Source: Micromonospora_G sp044458865 (GTDB lineage: Bacteria > Actinomycetota > Actinomycetes > Mycobacteriales > Micromonosporaceae). Taken from it: a stretch of DNA of 64,000 bases. Below are positions 40,666-48,683 of the stretch, in pieces. Made by a program: the position numbers and the translations under genes. The first letter of the stretch is position 1. Each line of letters begins with the position of its first letter. The notes under the pieces are model-generated. The model made no database searches. It worked only from the letters and a program-made list of their open reading frames with translations, and was not told where the DNA came from. Location of the stretch: the NCBI RefSeq assembly GCF_044458865.1, contig NZ_JBITIH010000019.1, positions 98,971-162,970 on the forward strand, read 5' to 3'.

Positions 40666-41162
40666 CTCGGAACAGGACCGTACGCGGGTTGCTCGCCGGT
40701 CTGGCGCTCACCGCGACCCTCGCCGGCTGTGGGGTCCGACCCAGCGGGGTGATCGTCGGCGGCGGTGCCCCGGCCGGACCGGTCCAGGAGGTGCCCGCCG
40801 GAACCAGGCTCTATCTGGTGTCGAACATCAACCTCACCCTCGTGGTACGCGACACCGGTCGAGAGCTGTCGCTCCCGGAGACACTCGCGCTGTTGACAGA
40901 CGGGCCGGACGCCCGGGAGCGAGCGCAGGGGCTGACCAGTGAGGTCCCGCCGGAGGCCAGGGTGGTCGAGGTCGCCTCCGGTCCGACGGGGCCGACGGTG
41001 ACGTACTCCAGTGACGTGACCGCGCTCTCGGCGACGGCGGTGGCACAGATCGTCTGCACCGTGGACGGCGCCCTGACGGCCGACGGTCAGGGCGCCGGCC
41101 CCGCCCCGGTCACCCTCGTCGGGCGGGGGCGGAGCCGGGGGCCGCAGTCCTGTCCGGTCTAG
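40662..41162 (+). CDS. Lipoprotein of the two-component operon
   Basis: A 166-residue lipoprotein with lipobox TLAGC (cysteine near residue 23), then a Gly/Pro linker and a globular domain (LYLVSNINLTLVVRDTGREL, LPETLALLTDGPDARERAQG) that resembles a GerMN-like fold found in LpqB-type lipoproteins; that match is tentative. The GTG overlaps the kinase stop by four bases, so it is likely made in proportion to the kinase and may modulate it, in the manner of CseA in Streptomyces (analogy only). Its TAG stop shares the palindrome CTAG with the stop of the convergent acyltransferase gene. Confidence 0.8.
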   Translation: MTRNRTVRGLLAGLALTATLAGCGVRPSGVIVGGGAPAGPVQEVPAGTRLYLVSNINLTLVVRDTGRELSLPETLALLTDGPDARERAQGLTSEVPPEARVVEVASGPTGPTVTYSSDVTALSATAVAQIVCTVDGALTADGQGAGPAPVTLVGRGRSRGPQSCPV

Positions 41163-42286
41163 CCGGAGTGCGGCACTGCCTCGACCCGGCCGGTACGCCA
41201 CCTGGGCAGCTCGAAGAGCCATCTCGCCGAGATGGCGACGAGCCCACGGTGGATGGTCAGACAGAGTGCGACCACCACCGAGGTCAACAGGATCGGATCA
41301 CCGAGCGCCACCAGGAACTGCCCGGCGTCGCCCAGTTCGGAGAGCGGCCCCACCAGCAGCCGGTGCAGCAGGGCCAGCACCGGCATGTGGATGACGTAGA
41401 CCGGAAGGGTGCGGCGCCCGAGGCTGGCGAGCGCCCCGCCGACCACCCGCCACTGGCCGACCCGAACGGCTGCGGTGATGCCGAAGAGCACCGCCGTGAC
41501 GGACACCAGTAGCCAGACGCCGGGCCAGGTCTCGGCTCCGGCCACGGCCATGGCGACCAGCGCCACGGCGTACACGGCGAAGGTCAGCCCGAGCCGCCGC
41601 CTGGTCGCGGTCGCGGCCCAGCGTTCGACGTACGGCCGCAGGTGCAGCCCGGCGAGGAAGAAGACCAGGTTCTGGTAGACGCCGCCACGGTTGCCCGGCG
41701 TGGCGAGCAGGCCGGCGGCGGTGATGACGGAGAGCGCCGCGGCGGCGGTGAGGAGAACTGCGGGTGGTAGCCGATACGCCACCTTGGCGAAGGTGAAGTA
41801 GAGGGCCAGCGCGTAGAGGTACCAGAGGTTGGACGGGGTGATGGTGAGCTGCTCCAGGAGACCGGAGACGGAGTTCGCCCGGTCGGTCGGGAGCTGTGGG
41901 GCCAGGGCGAGGATCGCGGTGTGGATCAGCAGCCAGATCGCGTACAGGTAGAGGAACTGCGCGATCCGGGAGCGGGCCGTCGCCCGCCATGGCCGTGTGA
42001 CGGCGTTCGCCGCGAACACACCGGAGATGGTGAAGAACAGCGGCATCCGCAGCGGCAGGAGCTGCTCACCCAGCTTGCCCCACAGCCCGGGCAGGGGCAC
42101 GCCGAGGTGCCACGTTATCTGTAGGTAGTGCTTGATGACGACGTGCCATGACACCACCAGGATGATGCACACGCCCTTGGCGACGTCCGCCCACCGTACG
42201 CGTGGGGTCGGCACCGGGTCGGTCGTGGTCGCGACGGGGGCGGCGGCGAGCGGGCGGTAGTCCTGGTTTCCTGCTGTCTCGGTCAT
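41159..42286 (-). CDS. Acyltransferase-3 family membrane protein (OafA/YrhL-like)
   Basis: A 375-residue protein with about ten transmembrane helices. The family start WADVAKGVCIILVVSWHVVI carries the conserved histidine; RMPLFFTISGVFAANAV and a late ASLGRRTLPVYVIHMPVL helix follow. These enzymes acetylate or acylate cell-surface sugars, antibiotics or lipids. The ATG at 42286 (start MTETAGNQDYRPL) has no good ribosome site; an in-frame start at 42355 exists. The last codon TAG overlaps the opposite-strand lipoprotein stop. Confidence 0.88.
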   Translation of the reverse strand: MTETAGNQDYRPLAAAPVATTTDPVPTPRVRWADVAKGVCIILVVSWHVVIKHYLQITWHLGVPLPGLWGKLGEQLLPLRMPLFFTISGVFAANAVTRPWRATARSRIAQFLYLYAIWLLIHTAILALAPQLPTDRANSVSGLLEQLTITPSNLWYLYALALYFTFAKVAYRLPPAVLLTAAAALSVITAAGLLATPGNRGGVYQNLVFFLAGLHLRPYVERWAATATRRRLGLTFAVYAVALVAMAVAGAETWPGVWLLVSVTAVLFGITAAVRVGQWRVVGGALASLGRRTLPVYVIHMPVLALLHRLLVGPLSELGDAGQFLVALGDPILLTSVVVALCLTIHRGLVAISARWLFELPRWRTGRVEAVPHSG

Positions 42287-42398
42287 CGGGGCGTCCCGGG
42301 GACGACAACCAGTTGGTAGGTCATCTGCCCGAAGGTGCCAGGCCCGTGTCCGCACCCGGTCCGGGAATTGTCACCACTCGGTAATGCCCCGCCGAGGT

Positions 42399-42454
42399 GT
42401 TAAGGAAGGGCCCCTTGTTATACAAAAAACGATAACAAGGGGCCCTTCCTTAAC
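42399..42454. terminator. GGGCCC-family inverted repeat, copy 4; perfect 23-bp arms
   Basis: The arms 42399-42421 and 42432-42454 are perfectly complementary, with loop ACAAAAAACG. The outer GTTAA of the right arm supplies the TAA stop codon (42450-42452, minus strand) of the YncE-like gene. It is the most complete copy in the window. Confidence 0.9.
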
Positions 42455-43640
42455 GGATGTTGGCGGTGTGGCCGAGGGAGTAGCGGCCGGGTTGCGGCCA
42501 GACGGTGAGTCCGTGCGGGCCGGAGCCGACCGGGATCCGGGCCAGGAGCCGGCCGTCGGCGGTGCTCATGGCGTAGACCTCGTCGTGGTAGCGACCGGAG
42601 AGCCAGAGCACCCGGCCGTCGGCGGAGAGGCCACCCATGTCCGGGCTGCCGCCGCCGGGGATCCGCCAGAGGCCGGCGGTGGTGAGGGTGGCCAGGTCGA
42701 TCAGGCTCACGCTGCCCTCGTCCCGGTTGGTGACGTACGCGAGTGTGCCGTCGCGGCTGAAGTAGATGCCGTGCGCGCCCTTGCCGGTCGGGATGAAGCC
42801 GGTCCGGTTGGTGGCCGTCCCGTCGAAGACGTACACCCCGCCGGCCATCATGTCGGCGACCAGGAAGTGCCGCCCGTCGGGGGTGAGCCGGGTGTCCTGG
42901 GGCATCCCGTCGGCGACCACGTCCAGGTCGAACTGGCGCAGCTTGCGGTGGGTGACCGCGTCGACGACCAGCATCCGGTTGGCGAACTCGCAGCTCACCA
43001 GCAGGGTTCTGCCGTCGACGGAGTAGTCCATGTGGTTGATCCCGGCGCACTCGGGGAAGGTCACCGACCGGATACGCCGCCAGCTCGTGGCGTCGTAGAA
43101 GTCGAGCCGCTGGTAGTACTCGGCGACCACGATCCCCTGTTTGCCGTCGGGGGTGAAGTAGAGGTTGTAGACGTCCTCGACGTCGATCGGGGCGCCCGGC
43201 CGGCCGGTACGCGGGTCGATCGGGACCAGGCCGCCGGAGGGCACCCGGCTGGAGGCGACGTAGAGCGTACGGAGGTCGTAGGAGGGGACGACGTGCTGGG
43301 GTTCCGCGCCGCCGGGGAACTTGTCCACCACCTGGTACGTGTCCGGGTCGATCACCCAGACGTCGTCACTGCCGGTGTTCGGCACGTAGACCAGGGGCTT
43401 GTCTCCGCGTACCGCCTCGCTGAGCTGGTCGGGACCGGCCGCGCCGTACACGTTGGTGGTGGAGACGTAGGGCGGCATGCCGGCGATCAGTTCCAGGCCC
43501 GGGGAGGTCACCGGTTCGACCTGCTGCCCGGGGGCACCCGACGCCGGCCCCGATCGTCGTGGCTGCTGCTCGGTGCAGGCGGCGAGTGCGATCAGCAGGG
43601 CCACCGACCCGGCGAGGATTCTCCGCCCTCTCGTCACCAC
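42450..43640 (-). CDS. YncE-like seven-bladed beta-propeller lipoprotein
   Basis: A 396-residue exported protein: lipobox ALAAC (cysteine about residue 22), a short linker, then a propeller made of repeated strands such as VYVPNTGSDDVWVIDPDTYQ, LYVASSR, LLVSCEFANRMLVVDAVTH, HFLVADMMAGGVYVFDG, LAYVTNRDEGSVSLIDLAT and VLWLSGRYHDEVYAM. YncE-type propellers often bind DNA, cofactors or metal ions, and none of these roles is shown here. GTG codons at 43640 and 43637 are both possible starts. The stop codon is part of the repeat at 42399-42454. Confidence 0.87.
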   Translation of the reverse strand: MVTRGRRILAGSVALLIALAACTEQQPRRSGPASGAPGQQVEPVTSPGLELIAGMPPYVSTTNVYGAAGPDQLSEAVRGDKPLVYVPNTGSDDVWVIDPDTYQVVDKFPGGAEPQHVVPSYDLRTLYVASSRVPSGGLVPIDPRTGRPGAPIDVEDVYNLYFTPDGKQGIVVAEYYQRLDFYDATSWRRIRSVTFPECAGINHMDYSVDGRTLLVSCEFANRMLVVDAVTHRKLRQFDLDVVADGMPQDTRLTPDGRHFLVADMMAGGVYVFDGTATNRTGFIPTGKGAHGIYFSRDGTLAYVTNRDEGSVSLIDLATLTTAGLWRIPGGGSPDMGGLSADGRVLWLSGRYHDEVYAMSTADGRLLARIPVGSGPHGLTVWPQPGRYSLGHTANIR

Positions 43641-43681
43641 CTTACTTTAGCGACGATTCTCCGTATTAATCTCATTACAGA

Positions 43682-43727
43682 CTTTTCGGGCCACTCACCC
43701 CGGCACCTGGGTGAGTGGCCCGAAAAG
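43682..43727. terminator. 19-bp perfect hairpin after dctA
   Basis: CTTTTCGGGCCACTCACCC (43682-43700) pairs perfectly with 43709-43727 across an 8-base loop. It lies 15 bases after the transporter stop, reading on the minus strand, and before the YncE-like gene. A/T ends on each side fit a terminator. Confidence 0.88.
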
Positions 43728-43742
43728 CGGCTTGGCCGCGGG

Positions 43743-45155
43743 TCAGCCTCGGGCGCCAGCCGTCGCCGGCTCGGCACGGTTGGCTGCCGCGCCCGCAGCG
43801 GAGGTGGGGGCGTCCTGCGACGAACCGGCAGACGGGTCGTCGTCGGCCGGGCCGTGCTCGTCGACCATGGTCGACTCGTCGAACGGCCGATTTCCGGCGA
43901 GCACCTGCCGCGCCTGCTCCCGATCGAACTCCCCGGTCCAGGTGCCGATCAGCACGGTGGCCACCGCGTTGCCGGCGAAGTTGGTCAGCGCGCGAGCCTC
44001 GGACATGAAGCGGTCGATGCCGACGATCAGGCCGACGCCGTCGACCAGGTCCGGCCGGTGGCTCTGCAACCCGCCGGCCAGGGTGGCCAGCCCGGCACCG
44101 GTGATGCCGGCCGCCCCCTTGGAGGCGATGACCATGAAGACCAGCAGGGAGATCTGCTCACCGATGGCGAGCGGCTTGCCCAGCGCCTCGGCCACGAAGA
44201 GCGAGGCCATGGTCAGGTAGATCGCGGTGCCGTCGAGGTTGAACGAGTAGCCGGTCGGGACGGTGATGCCGACGACCGGCTTGCTCACCCCGAAGTGCTC
44301 CATCTTCGCGATCAGACGGGGCAGCGCCGACTCGGAGGAGGAGGTGGAGAGGATCAGCAGGAACTCCCGGCCCAGGTAGCGCAGGAGGGCGAAGATCGAG
44401 ATCTTGGCGATGAAGCGGAGCAGCAGGCCGAGGATGACGACCACGAAGATCACGCAGGTGGCGTAGAACCCGATCATGATCTGGGCCAGGCTCTTCAGCG
44501 CGTCCACGCCCGTCGCGCCGACCACCGCGGCGATCGCGCCGAACGCACCGATCGGCGCCAGCCACATGACCATCGTCAGGATCTTGAAAACCAGCCGCTG
44601 GATCAGGCCGACCGCGCGCAGCACCGACTCACCCCGGCGCCCCATGCCCTGCACCGCGAAACCGACCAGGAGCGCGACCAGCAGGGTCTGCAGCACCTCG
44701 CCCTCGGTCAACGCGGAGAGCAGCGAGGTGGGGATGATGCCGAGCAGGAAGTCGACCGTACCCTCGCTCGCGCCGCTGACCTGGGCCTGGCCGGCTGCGG
44801 CCTGGGCGGCGCCGAGGTGCAGCCCCGAGCCGGGGTGCACGATGTTGCCGACGACCAGGCCGATGGCGAGCGCCACGGTCGACATGACCAGGAAGTAGCC
44901 GAGCGCGAGGCCGCCGACCTTGCCGACCTTCGCGGCCTGCCGTACCGAGCCGACGCCGAGCACGATGGTGCAGAAGATGATCGGGCTGATCATCATCTTG
45001 ATCAGCGCCACGAAGCCGGTGCCGATCGGCTTCAGCTCCTTGGCCGCCTCCGGTGCGGCGAAGCCGAGGACGATGCCGGCGACGACGGCGACGATGACGG
45101 CGAGATAGAGGAAGTGGGTGCGGTCCCGTCGTGGCCGGGCGGTAGGGGTGTCCAT
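43743..45155 (-). CDS. dctA: C4-dicarboxylate/amino acid:cation symporter (DAACS family)
   Basis: A 470-residue transporter with eight helices and two re-entrant hairpins. HP1 contains the serine-rich STSSSESALPRL, TM7 carries GYSFNLDGTAIYL, and HP2 and TM8 include SKGAAGITGAGLATLAGG. The SSSES plus GYSFNLDGT combination favours dicarboxylates such as succinate, fumarate and malate. A C-terminal tail of about 50 residues is hydrophilic and low complexity. It diverges from a DcuSR/CitAB-like two-component system, which supports dicarboxylate uptake under that system. Divergent promoters lie at 45156-45295. Confidence 0.9.
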   Translation of the reverse strand: MDTPTARPRRDRTHFLYLAVIVAVVAGIVLGFAAPEAAKELKPIGTGFVALIKMMISPIIFCTIVLGVGSVRQAAKVGKVGGLALGYFLVMSTVALAIGLVVGNIVHPGSGLHLGAAQAAAGQAQVSGASEGTVDFLLGIIPTSLLSALTEGEVLQTLLVALLVGFAVQGMGRRGESVLRAVGLIQRLVFKILTMVMWLAPIGAFGAIAAVVGATGVDALKSLAQIMIGFYATCVIFVVVILGLLLRFIAKISIFALLRYLGREFLLILSTSSSESALPRLIAKMEHFGVSKPVVGITVPTGYSFNLDGTAIYLTMASLFVAEALGKPLAIGEQISLLVFMVIASKGAAGITGAGLATLAGGLQSHRPDLVDGVGLIVGIDRFMSEARALTNFAGNAVATVLIGTWTGEFDREQARQVLAGNRPFDESTMVDEHGPADDDPSAGSSQDAPTSAAGAAANRAEPATAGARG

Positions 45156-45182
45156 GCCGAGACAGTGGCCTGGATCTCACCG

Positions 45183-45209
45183 GAACACAGCCTTGCGTTC
45201 ATTGTGTTC
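45183..45209. promoter_or_regulatory. Inverted repeat between dctA and the DcuSR-like genes
   Basis: GAACACA (45183-45189) and TGTGTTC (45203-45209) form a 7-bp inverted repeat with a 13-base spacer, close to the dctA start. It is a candidate site for the response regulator encoded at 46900. Inference from position and symmetry. Confidence 0.5.
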
Positions 45210-45295
45210 ACCGGGCCGACCCCGAATCGAAACAAGCCGCTGATCCAGGGGCGCCGTCGCGCCGATCACCGACGGTACAGGGAACACTGGAGCGC

Positions 45296-46903
45296 ATGTC
45301 CAGACGACGGTGGAGCATCGCAGGCCAACTTTTCGCCCTGCAGGTCCTGGTCGTCAGCCTGCTCGTGGTGGCCGGAATGACCGGCGCGGTGCTGCTGGCC
45401 CGCTCCGACGTACGCAGCGCCGCCCAGGAAGAGGTGCTCGCGGTGGCCGAGGCCGTCGCCCGCTCCCCCGACGTGGCGACCGCGTTGCGCTCGCCCGACC
45501 CGGCCGCCACGCTCCAGCCGTACGCGGAGTCGACCCGCCAGGCCACCGGCACCACCTTCATCGTCGTGATGGCCCCGGACCGCACCCGCTACTCACACCC
45601 CAACCCGGCACTGATCGGTCAACCGTTCGTCGGCGAGATCGAACCGGCGCTGACCGGCCGGGCGTTCACCACGATCAACATCGGTACGCTCGGCGAGTCC
45701 GTCCGAGCGGTGGTGCCGGTACGCGCCGAGGGCGGCACCGTGATCGGCCTGGTCTCGGTCGGCATCACCACCGAGGCGATCAACCGGAAACTGCTCGCCC
45801 AGGCACCCGCGCTGCTCGCCGCCACCGCCGCCGCACTGGCCCTCGCCGCCGCCGGCTCCTGGCTGCTCAGCCGCCGCCTGCGCCGCCAGACCCACGGACT
45901 CGGACCGGCCCAGATCACCCGGATGTACGAGTACTACGACGCGGTCCTGCACTCCGTCCGCGAAGGGCTGCTCGTCCTCACCCCGGACCGGCGGGTCGCA
46001 CTGATCAACGACGAGGCACGGCGCCTGCTCGGGCTGACCGGCACCGACCCGGTGCAGGAGCACCTCGTCGCCGACCTCGGCCTCCCACCCGCCGTGGCCG
46101 ACCTGCTCCTCTCCGGCCGCCCCGCACACGACGAACCCATGCTCGCCGGTGACCGGGTGCTCGTCGCCAACCAGCGGCCCACCAGTTTCGGCGGCCGGGC
46201 GGTCGGCACCGTACTGACCCTGCGCGACCACACCGAACTGCGCACCCTCGCCAGCGAACTCGACTCGGTACGCGGACTCAGCGAGGCGCTCCAGGCCCAG
46301 GCGCACGAGTCGGCGAACCGGCTGCACACCGTACTGACCCTGGTCGAACTCGGGCGCACCGACGAGGCGGTGCAACTGGCCACCGCCGAGCTGACCCTGG
46401 CCCAGCAACTCACCGACCGGGTCGTCGGCGCGGTCACCGAACCGGCACTCGCCGCCCTGCTGCTCGGCAAGTCCGCCCAGGCCGGCGAGCGGGGCGTGGA
46501 ACTGCTGGTCGATCCCGAGTCCCGCCTCGACGGCCACCCGCTCCCCATCAGCGACCTGCTCACCGTCGTCGGCAACCTGGTCGACAACGCGCTGGAGGCG
46601 GTCGGCGGCACCGAACCGCCCCGCCAGGTCCAGGTCTACGTCGGCGCCACCGAACAGGAGGTGCAGGTCCGGGTCCGCGACAGCGGACCAGGGCTGGACC
46701 CGGCCCAGGTCACGGACGCGTTCCGCCGGGGCTGGTCAACCAAGAGCGCCGGCCGGGGGCTCGGCCTGGCCCTCGTCGGCCAGGTGGTCTCCCGGTACGA
46801 CGGGAAGGTCGATGTGACCCGTCCCGCCGCAGGTGGCACCCTGTTCAGCGTCCGGTTGCCGATCCCGGCCCGGCTGCCGACCCCCCGGGAGTCTCCGACG
46901 TGA
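45296..46903 (+). CDS. DcuS/CitA-family sensor histidine kinase
   Basis: A 535-residue membrane kinase. TM1 is about residues 10-33, a PDC-type extracytoplasmic sensor about 34-166 (TGTTFIVVMAPDRTRYSHPN, GRAFTTINIGTLGESVRAVV), TM2 about 168-191, a PAS domain about 205-320, then the SpoOB-like box QAHESANRLHTVLTL with H337 and a HATPase domain (NLVDNALEAV, GRGLGLALVGQVV). The sensor resembles those that bind C4-dicarboxylates or citrate. It overlaps its response regulator gene by four bases and is divergent from dctA. Confidence 0.92.
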   Translation: MSRRRWSIAGQLFALQVLVVSLLVVAGMTGAVLLARSDVRSAAQEEVLAVAEAVARSPDVATALRSPDPAATLQPYAESTRQATGTTFIVVMAPDRTRYSHPNPALIGQPFVGEIEPALTGRAFTTINIGTLGESVRAVVPVRAEGGTVIGLVSVGITTEAINRKLLAQAPALLAATAAALALAAAGSWLLSRRLRRQTHGLGPAQITRMYEYYDAVLHSVREGLLVLTPDRRVALINDEARRLLGLTGTDPVQEHLVADLGLPPAVADLLLSGRPAHDEPMLAGDRVLVANQRPTSFGGRAVGTVLTLRDHTELRTLASELDSVRGLSEALQAQAHESANRLHTVLTLVELGRTDEAVQLATAELTLAQQLTDRVVGAVTEPALAALLLGKSAQAGERGVELLVDPESRLDGHPLPISDLLTVVGNLVDNALEAVGGTEPPRQVQVYVGATEQEVQVRVRDSGPGLDPAQVTDAFRRGWSTKSAGRGLGLALVGQVVSRYDGKVDVTRPAAGGTLFSVRLPIPARLPTPRESPT

Positions 46904-47583
46904 CCACCATCCGGGTGCTGGTCGTCGAGGACGAGCCACTACTCGCCGACGCGCACCGTGCCTACACCGAGCGGGTGCCGGGCTTCAGCGTCGTCGGGGT
47001 CGTACACACCGCCCGGGACGCGATGGCCGCGCTGCGTGCCGAGGGCGGCGCCGGGGTGGACCTCGTACTGCTCGACTTCCGCCTGCCCGACCTGCACGGC
47101 CTGGACGTCTGCCGGGCACTGCGAGCCGCCGGCAGCACCACCGACGTACTCGCCGTGACCTCGGCCCGGGACCTCACCATGGTCCGTGCCGCGGTCGCCC
47201 TCGGCGTCACCCACTACCTGCTCAAGCCATTCACCTTCGCCGCGTTCCGGGACAAGCTGGAGCGGTACGCCGAATACCGCCGGCAGGCGCTCGCCGAAGG
47301 CGCTGTGGTGGCCCAACACGAGGTGGACCGGATGTTCGCCACCCTGCGCGGCGCGGACGCCGACACCCTGCCGAAGGGGCTCGGCGCGGAGACCCTGGAA
47401 ATGGTGCTCGCCACCCTGCGCTCCGAGCCGGGGCTCTCCGCGACCGAGGTGTCGGCCCGGACCGGCACCTCCCGGGTGACCGCCCGTCGCTACCTCGAAC
47501 ATCTGGTCAGCACCGGTCGGGTGAGCCGCAGCCCCCGGTACGGCACCCCCGGCCGACCCGAGGTCGAATACCGCCCGACCTAG
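46900..47583 (+). CDS. CitB/DcuR-family response regulator
   Basis: A 227-residue regulator: receiver with EDE at 10-12, phosphorylation site D59 (LVLLDFRLPD) and a lysine in HYLLKPFTF; then a coiled linker and a C-terminal HTH (SATEVSARTGTSRVTARRYL, EHLVSTGRVSRSPRYG) of the DcuR type. The GTG overlaps the kinase gene. It is expected to activate dctA in response to extracellular dicarboxylates; the repeat at 45183-45209 is a candidate target. Confidence 0.92.
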   Translation: MTTIRVLVVEDEPLLADAHRAYTERVPGFSVVGVVHTARDAMAALRAEGGAGVDLVLLDFRLPDLHGLDVCRALRAAGSTTDVLAVTSARDLTMVRAAVALGVTHYLLKPFTFAAFRDKLERYAEYRRQALAEGAVVAQHEVDRMFATLRGADADTLPKGLGAETLEMVLATLRSEPGLSATEVSARTGTSRVTARRYLEHLVSTGRVSRSPRYGTPGRPEVEYRPT

Positions 47584-47694
47584 CTTGTTTCTCATCATGT
47601 CTGGCGCCCCTGACCGCTGCCACCTGCGCCGCTGACCTCGTACCGGTCCCTGTAGGGTCGGGTTCGATCCCGGACCAGGAAGGCCAGTTCCCAC

Positions 47695-48537
47695 GTGGCG
47701 AAGACCTTGAAGATCACCACCCGGAACGCGAGCTTCCAGCAGTGGCAGGCGCTGCTGAGCAACCGCACCAAACGGCAGCGGGCGGGTGAGTTCCTGGTCC
47801 AGGGGGTACGACCGATCAGCCTCGCGGTCGAGCACGGCTGGGAGATCCGCGCCCTGCTCCACCCGTACGGGCAGGGGTTGTCGAGGTGGGCACGGGATCT
47901 GCTCGACCAGGTCGACAGTGTGCGGGTGGTGATGACTCCCGACCTGATGGCCGAGCTCGGCGGCAAGGACGAGGAGTCGCCGGAGCTGCTCGCCGTGGTG
48001 GGGTTGCCGGAGGACCGGCTCGATCGCCTACCCACCGGCCCGGACAGCCTCGTGCTGGTCTTCGACCGGCCGACCACGCCGGGCAACATCGGCACGCTGG
48101 TCCGCTCCGCGGACGCGTTCGGCGCCACCGGTGTGGTCATCACCGGTCACGCCGCCGACCCGTACGACCCGAAGGCGGTCAGGGCGAGCACGGGTTCGCT
48201 CTTCGCCGTCCCGGTCGTACGCGCGGCCAGCCATCGGGAGGTCGTCGACTGGGTCACCGAGCTGCGCGGGCACGGCCTGCCGATGGAGATCGTCGGTACC
48301 GACGAGGACGGTGACGTGGACGTGGCCGACTACGACCTGACCGGGCCGAGACTGGTCCTGGTCGGAAACGAGACGCACGGGCTCAGCACCGGCTGGCGGG
48401 AGGTGAGCGACCGGACCGTCCGGATCCCGATCACCGGTGCGGCCAGTTCCCTCAACGCGGCGACCGCCGGCACCGTCGTGCTCTACGAGGCGGCCCGCCA
48501 ACGGGCACGGGGGTCCGACCGGTCACCGGTCAGGTAA
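47695..48537 (+). CDS. SpoU/TrmH-family RNA 2'-O-methyltransferase
   Basis: A 280-residue RNA methyltransferase. An N-terminal substrate-binding region (RTKRQRAGEFLVQGVRPIS) leads to the SPOUT knot with motifs NIGTLVRSADAFGATGVVI (motif 1), PRLVLVGNETHGLS (motif 2) and IPITGAASSLNAATAGTVVL (motif 3). The N/R-S-L-N pattern is that of 2'-O-ribose methyltransferases acting on rRNA or tRNA; the precise site is not shown. The GTG at 47695 is preceded by CCAGGAAGG. A single gene in the insert between yebC and ruvC. Confidence 0.92.
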   Translation: MAKTLKITTRNASFQQWQALLSNRTKRQRAGEFLVQGVRPISLAVEHGWEIRALLHPYGQGLSRWARDLLDQVDSVRVVMTPDLMAELGGKDEESPELLAVVGLPEDRLDRLPTGPDSLVLVFDRPTTPGNIGTLVRSADAFGATGVVITGHAADPYDPKAVRASTGSLFAVPVVRAASHREVVDWVTELRGHGLPMEIVGTDEDGDVDVADYDLTGPRLVLVGNETHGLSTGWREVSDRTVRIPITGAASSLNAATAGTVVLYEAARQRARGSDRSPVR

Positions 48538-48683
48538 CGGGCCGGGCAGCAGTCGATCGGGGCGAGGCGCCCGTGGGCATTTCACCCGGCGTTCCGCTGG
48601 CGTTGCCCGCGCTGGTGATCATCGTTCGAGGCGGTCGCTCCTAATGTTGCCGGTCCCCTTCCGGCAGATCAGGAGCCCTGAGC

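Noticed and set aside
42384..45380. A 998-codon plus-strand frame opposite the YncE-like and dctA genes
   Set aside because: Shadow of two well-supported minus-strand genes, and it would also run through two hairpin terminators.
47648..47678. GGTTCGATCCC, resembling a tRNA T-loop
   Set aside because: No acceptor stem, D-arm or anticodon arm can be built around it; it is a chance hairpin before the TrmH gene.
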